Program-made: the position numbers and the translations under genes
Part shown: positions 60,920 to 64,000 of the stretch, in pieces
How the letters are laid out: each line of letters begins with the position of its first letter
How positions within the stretch are numbered: position 1 is the first letter of the stretch
Source: Lachnospira pectinoschiza
GTDB taxonomy: Bacteria > Bacillota > Clostridia > Lachnospirales > Lachnospiraceae
Length of the DNA: 64,000 bases
NCBI RefSeq assembly: GCF_900103815.1
Contig: NZ_FNHZ01000001.1
Span: 881,715-945,714 of the forward strand
Direction of reading: 5' to 3'
Notes under the pieces: model-generated
What the model saw: the letters and a program-made list of their open reading frames with translations, nothing else
Told to the model about the DNA's origin: nothing
Database searches by the model: none

Positions 60920-60939
60920 AAGAAAAATATAAATTATGT

Positions 60940-60970
60940 TTGACTTAAAGTTAACTTTAAGTGTTATGAT
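60940..60970 (+). promoter_or_regulatory. MerR-type autoregulated promoter
   Basis: -35 TTGACT (60940-60945), 19 bp spacer, -10 TATGAT (60965-60970). The spacer region holds a perfect 18 bp palindrome CTTAAAGTTAACTTTAAG (60944-60961). It lies 38 bp before the merR start. Confidence 0.85.
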
Positions 60971-61007
60971 ACTTTTATCAGCTGATAAATATAAGGAGGA
61001 GCGAAAT

Positions 61008-61463
61008 ATGTCTTATACAATCTCAGAAGTAGCCAAGATGATGGGAATTAAGCCTTCAGCCCTTAGATATTATGACAAAGAAGACTTATTGCCAGATGTT
61101 AAGCGAGTTAATGGTATACGTATCTTTGAAGACAAAGATTTTGGTTGGCTTAGGGTGCTTAGTTGCCTTAAGAATACGGGTATGCCAATTAGTAAAATCA
61201 AGAAATATGTTCAACTAGCTCAATTAGGTGATGAGTCTTTAGAAGAACGCTACGAATTGATTAAGGAGCAAAGAGAAAATGTGCAAAAGCAAATTGATCA
61301 ATTAAATTATTATATGCAGGAATTAGATTATAAGGACTGGTATTATCAAACCGCAATAAAATACGGCTCCGAAGAGGTTGTTAAAAGTAAGATACATTAT
61401 GCTTCAATGGAACCGGATAAAATTCCTAAGTTGGATGATGAGTTAGAAGTTACAAAACACTAA
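61008..61463 (+). CDS. MerR-family regulator
   Basis: About 151 residues from the ATG at 61008 (AAGGAGG upstream). The MerR winged helix is SYTISEVAKMMGIKPSALRYYDKEDLL with VNGIRIFEDKD, followed by a coiled coil (residues 75-115). No metal-binding cysteine is seen in the usual place, so the signal is probably organic or redox. It precedes the DXS-like gene and may control it. Confidence 0.9.
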   Translation: MSYTISEVAKMMGIKPSALRYYDKEDLLPDVKRVNGIRIFEDKDFGWLRVLSCLKNTGMPISKIKKYVQLAQLGDESLEERYELIKEQRENVQKQIDQLNYYMQELDYKDWYYQTAIKYGSEEVVKSKIHYASMEPDKIPKLDDELEVTKH

Positions 61464-61509
61464 AATTTTGTAAAGTAGATATTTATATTTGCTTTAAGAA
61501 AGGAATTAA

Positions 61510-63258
61510 ATGTACGAATTATTAAAGAAAATAGATGGTCCTTGTGACGTTAAGAAACTTTCACAGGATGAATTAAAATTATTAGCCAATGAAATGCGTG
61601 AAGCACTTTTTAATAGACTTACTAAGATAGGAGGTCACTTTGGCCCAAACTTTGGTATGGTAGAAGCAACAATTGCAATGCATTATGTTTTTAATTCTCC
61701 AAAGGATAAGTTTGTATTTGATGTTTCCCATCAGAGTTATCCTCATAAGATGCTAACAGGACGTAGAAATGGATATATTGATGATGAACATTTTTTTGAA
61801 GATTCAGGATATACTAATCCAGATGAAAGTGAACATGACTTTTTTAATGTAGGTCATACATCAACTTCAATAGCTCTTGCCCTAGGTTTAGCAAAAGCTC
61901 GTGATTTAAAGCATGATAATGAAAATGTAATCGCAATTATTGGTGATGGTTCTCTTTCAGGTGGAGAAGCTATGGAAGCTCTTAATGTTGCTGGAGAAAT
62001 TGATTCTAATTTTATTATTGTCGTTAACGATAATGAGATGGCTATCGCAGAAACTCATGGTGGAATTTACGAAAATCTTAAAGAACTTCGTATTTCAAAT
62101 GGAAAGTCTAGCAATAACATTTTTAAAGCTTATGGACTTGATTACATTTATGAAGAAGATGGAAATGACATCTCAAAGATGATTGAGGTCTTTAAAAAGG
62201 TTAAGGATTGCAAGCATCCTATTGTAGTACATATTCATACTCAAAAAGGTAAGGGATATGAACTTGCTGAAAGAAATAAGGAAAACTGGCATTGGACTAT
62301 GCCTTTTGATAGAGAGACGGGAAAGCCTACATTTGACTTTGGAGATGTTAAATCTTATACAGAAATGACAGTTGATTTTATTATGGATAAAGCTAAGAAA
62401 GACAAGGATTTCTTTGTTATAACACCTGCCATGCCTGGAGCAATTGGTTTATCTAGAGAGCAAAGATTAGAACTTAAAGATCAATACCTAGATGTTGGAA
62501 TTGCTGAAGAAGCAGCTGTTGCAATTGCATCTGGCGCTGCAAAAAATGGAGCAAAGCCATTATTATTTACAAATATGACATTCATTCAAAGATCATATGA
62601 TCAGATTTCACAGGATTTATGTATTAATAATAACCCTGTAACAATGGTAATGAATTTTTCTTCATTTGACGGACTAACAGATGTGACTCATTTAGGAATT
62701 TTTGGACTTTCTGTATTTACTAATATTCCAAATCTTGTGGTACTTGCACCAACATCGGCAGAGGAATATGTAAATATGCTAGAATGGTCAACAAACCAGA
62801 GACAACATCCTGTAATGATTCTTATTCCAGGTAATGAAGTTAGTCATCGAAGTGCAGATGTAGATTTTTCAGATATTAATAAGTTTAAAATGGAACAAAA
62901 GGGCGAAAAGACTGCAATTATTGCCCTTGGAGATTTCTATCAACGTGGTGAAGAATTAGCAAAGGAAATTAATGCAAAGTTTGGTTACACACCAACACTT
63001 ATAAATCCTCGCTTTGCTTCCGGACTTGATGAGGCGATGTTAGAAGAACTTAAAAAGAACCATTCACTTGTTATTACAATAGAAGATGGTATTGTAGAAG
63101 GCGGCTTTGGCCAAAAGATAGCATCATATTATGGAACTAGTGATATGAAGGTTAAGAATTACGGATTAAAAAAGGAATTCTATGATCGTTATAATCCAGA
63201 GGAACTTCTAAAAGAATTAGAGATGACAACTAGTCAGATTATAGATAGCTTAAGATAG
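61510..63258 (+). CDS. DXS-like thiamine-diphosphate enzyme
   Basis: A 582-residue relative of 1-deoxy-D-xylulose-5-phosphate synthase. The thiamine motif GDGSLSGGEAMEALN runs to NDNEMAIAE near residues 150-180. The histidine of GGHFGPNFG and the catalytic glutamate of DVGIAEEAAV are kept. In canonical DXS two arginines bind the phosphate of glyceraldehyde 3-phosphate. At those places the sequence reads NFSSFDG and LIPGNE, with no arginine. It is shorter than typical DXS (about 620). It may act on another acceptor or be a specialised paralogue. Confidence 0.8.
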   Translation: MYELLKKIDGPCDVKKLSQDELKLLANEMREALFNRLTKIGGHFGPNFGMVEATIAMHYVFNSPKDKFVFDVSHQSYPHKMLTGRRNGYIDDEHFFEDSGYTNPDESEHDFFNVGHTSTSIALALGLAKARDLKHDNENVIAIIGDGSLSGGEAMEALNVAGEIDSNFIIVVNDNEMAIAETHGGIYENLKELRISNGKSSNNIFKAYGLDYIYEEDGNDISKMIEVFKKVKDCKHPIVVHIHTQKGKGYELAERNKENWHWTMPFDRETGKPTFDFGDVKSYTEMTVDFIMDKAKKDKDFFVITPAMPGAIGLSREQRLELKDQYLDVGIAEEAAVAIASGAAKNGAKPLLFTNMTFIQRSYDQISQDLCINNNPVTMVMNFSSFDGLTDVTHLGIFGLSVFTNIPNLVVLAPTSAEEYVNMLEWSTNQRQHPVMILIPGNEVSHRSADVDFSDINKFKMEQKGEKTAIIALGDFYQRGEELAKEINAKFGYTPTLINPRFASGLDEAMLEELKKNHSLVITIEDGIVEGGFGQKIASYYGTSDMKVKNYGLKKEFYDRYNPEELLKELEMTTSQIIDSLR

Positions 63259-63311
63259 TTAGCACACAAGTATGTCAATATTTCGTTACTTTTAGAATAA
63301 GGAGGTAGAGT

Positions 63312-63641
63312 ATGAGTTTTACAGTAAATTTAAGGTACAAGGGAGAAAATGGAGCAGCCACTGCATTTGCAAAGGAAATGATCAGTTCTGGTACAGTTGA
63401 GGCTATTAGAAACGAGGCGGGCAACTTAAGATATGAATATTACACATCTTTTGATGATCCGGAAACTGTGCTTTTAATAGATAGTTGGGAGAGCCAGGAG
63501 GCTATTGATATTCATCATGCTTCACCAATGATGGCAACTATCGCCTCCCTTCGTGAAAAATACGATCTTCATATGAGCGTGGAGCGTTTTGTTTCAGATG
63601 AAGAAATTTCAGAAAAAGATAAAGCATTTATAAGAAAGTAG
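63312..63641 (+). CDS. Antibiotic-biosynthesis-monooxygenase-like (quinol monooxygenase) protein
   Basis: A 109-residue dimeric alpha+beta-barrel protein: VNLRYKGENGAATAFAKEMI, then GNLRYEYYTSFDDPETVLLI and SWESQEAIDIHHASPMM. The W-E-S-Q-E-A-I-x-x-H-H pattern is typical of YgiN/LsrG-like proteins. It lies between the DXS-like and CMD genes and is probably in the same operon. Confidence 0.88.
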   Translation: MSFTVNLRYKGENGAATAFAKEMISSGTVEAIRNEAGNLRYEYYTSFDDPETVLLIDSWESQEAIDIHHASPMMATIASLREKYDLHMSVERFVSDEEISEKDKAFIRK

Positions 63642-63648
63642 GTAAAAT

Positions 63649-64000
63649 ATGGAAGAGAAAATAGTTCAGACAGCGGGTAGACAACAATTAGGAGAAATTG
63701 CTCCGGAATTTGCACATTTTAATGATGATGTATTATTTGGCGAGAACTGGAACAATCATGACATCGATTTAAAGACTAGGACAGTAATTACAGTGGTTGC
63801 CCTAATGGCTCAAGGAATTACAGATAGCAGCTTAAAGTACCATCTTGAAAATGCAAAGAATCATGGCGTTACACGAAAGGAAATGGCAGCTATAGTAACT
63901 CACGTAGCTTTTTATGCCGGCTGGCCAAAGGCTTGGGCAGTGTTTAATTTGGCTAAGGAAGTTTATGGTGAGGCTGTAGAGAGTTTGGCAAAGGAAGTTA
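63649..64000 (+). CDS. Carboxymuconolactone decarboxylase-like protein (runs off the window)
   Basis: 117 codons are present and the stop lies beyond the window end. The CMD/AhpD-type fold is indicated by APEFAHFNDDVLFGENWNNH, LKTRTVITVVALMAQG, LKYHLENAKNHGVTRKEMAA and VAFYAGWPKAW. The usual C-x-x-C of peroxidase-type AhpD is absent, as in gamma-carboxymuconolactone decarboxylase relatives. It starts 7 bp after the quinol-monooxygenase-like gene, so they are cotranscribed. Confidence 0.85.
   Translation, partial: MEEKIVQTAGRQQLGEIAPEFAHFNDDVLFGENWNNHDIDLKTRTVITVVALMAQGITDSSLKYHLENAKNHGVTRKEMAAIVTHVAFYAGWPKAWAVFNLAKEVYGEAVESLAKEV

Noticed and set aside
1..64000. tRNA, rRNA and tmRNA genes
   Set aside because: No cloverleaf with the GTTCRANNC arm or rRNA core was seen on either strand by eye. 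A covariance-model scan was not possible.

Overview
The window is low-GC DNA from a Gram-positive anaerobe, most likely a gut or rumen Lachnospiraceae (class Clostridia). The evidence is strong AGGAGG-type ribosome sites, sigma-A promoters, TTG and GTG starts, and gene families typical of that group. Nearly all of it is accessory genome. No rRNA, tRNA or CRISPR array was seen.

Layout. (1) 0.1-13.2 kb is a defence island. It holds a small XRE regulator and a type I restriction-modification operon (hsdM, hsdS, a SieB-like membrane protein, hsdR), then a PHP-ATPase of the TrlF type with a small partner, and mcrBC. (2) 13.5-15.4 kb is a two-gene toxin-antitoxin module in which an RNase HI domain is fused to an RnlA-type HEPN toxin, followed by an RnlB-like antitoxin. 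(3) 15.7-18.8 kb carries a macro-domain/HTH protein, a VWA protein and a GTPase. The GTPase gene is preceded by the first codons of an ADP-ribosylglycohydrolase gene, so a recombination joint is visible. (4) 18.9-21.4 kb has a tiny basic protein, a perfect palindrome, a free-standing RNase III with two double-stranded RNA-binding domains plus an acidic micro-protein, and a guanidinium exporter behind a structured leader that is probably a guanidine riboswitch.

(5) 22-32.7 kb, resuming at 41.8-45 kb, is a run of small, mostly unrelated genes, almost all on the plus strand: acetyltransferases, an SDR, an S66 peptidase, an XRE protein, AbiE toxin-antitoxin, YjbR, SAP-domain protein, YbaK and 2H phosphoesterase. 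A 12-14 bp imperfect palindrome of the form AAATTCnGATTTG recurs between many of them, usually just ahead of the next ribosome site. Gene fragments lie between intact genes. This looks like a modular cassette array and is the most unusual structural feature here.

(6) 32.8-41.8 kb is a 9 kb integrative element bounded by a 27 bp direct repeat. It has a tyrosine recombinase, repressor, excisionase, iteron-like repeats, a candidate oriT, a broken mobilisation relaxase, cargo (LysR, PhzF, MFS), a putative type I toxin and a DUF6061-like protein. It splits the cassette array.

(7) 45-51.6 kb has cardiolipin synthase and a large wall-anchored repeat protein, flanked by three copies of a 451 bp non-coding element. 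(8) 51.6-55.9 kb is a UbiD/UbiX/LpdD-type decarboxylase operon with a DUF554 membrane protein and a LysR gene. (9) 56-57.2 kb is an AbiEi-like gene and an acetyltransferase between two copies of a palindromic operator. (10) 57.3-64 kb is a LysR-divergent redox operon (flavodoxin, acetyltransferase, NTF2-like, aldo/keto reductase). It is followed by a MerR regulator, a DXS-like enzyme, a quinol-monooxygenase-like protein and a carboxymuconolactone-decarboxylase-like protein that runs off the end.

All functional calls come from reading the sequence. No database search was run.
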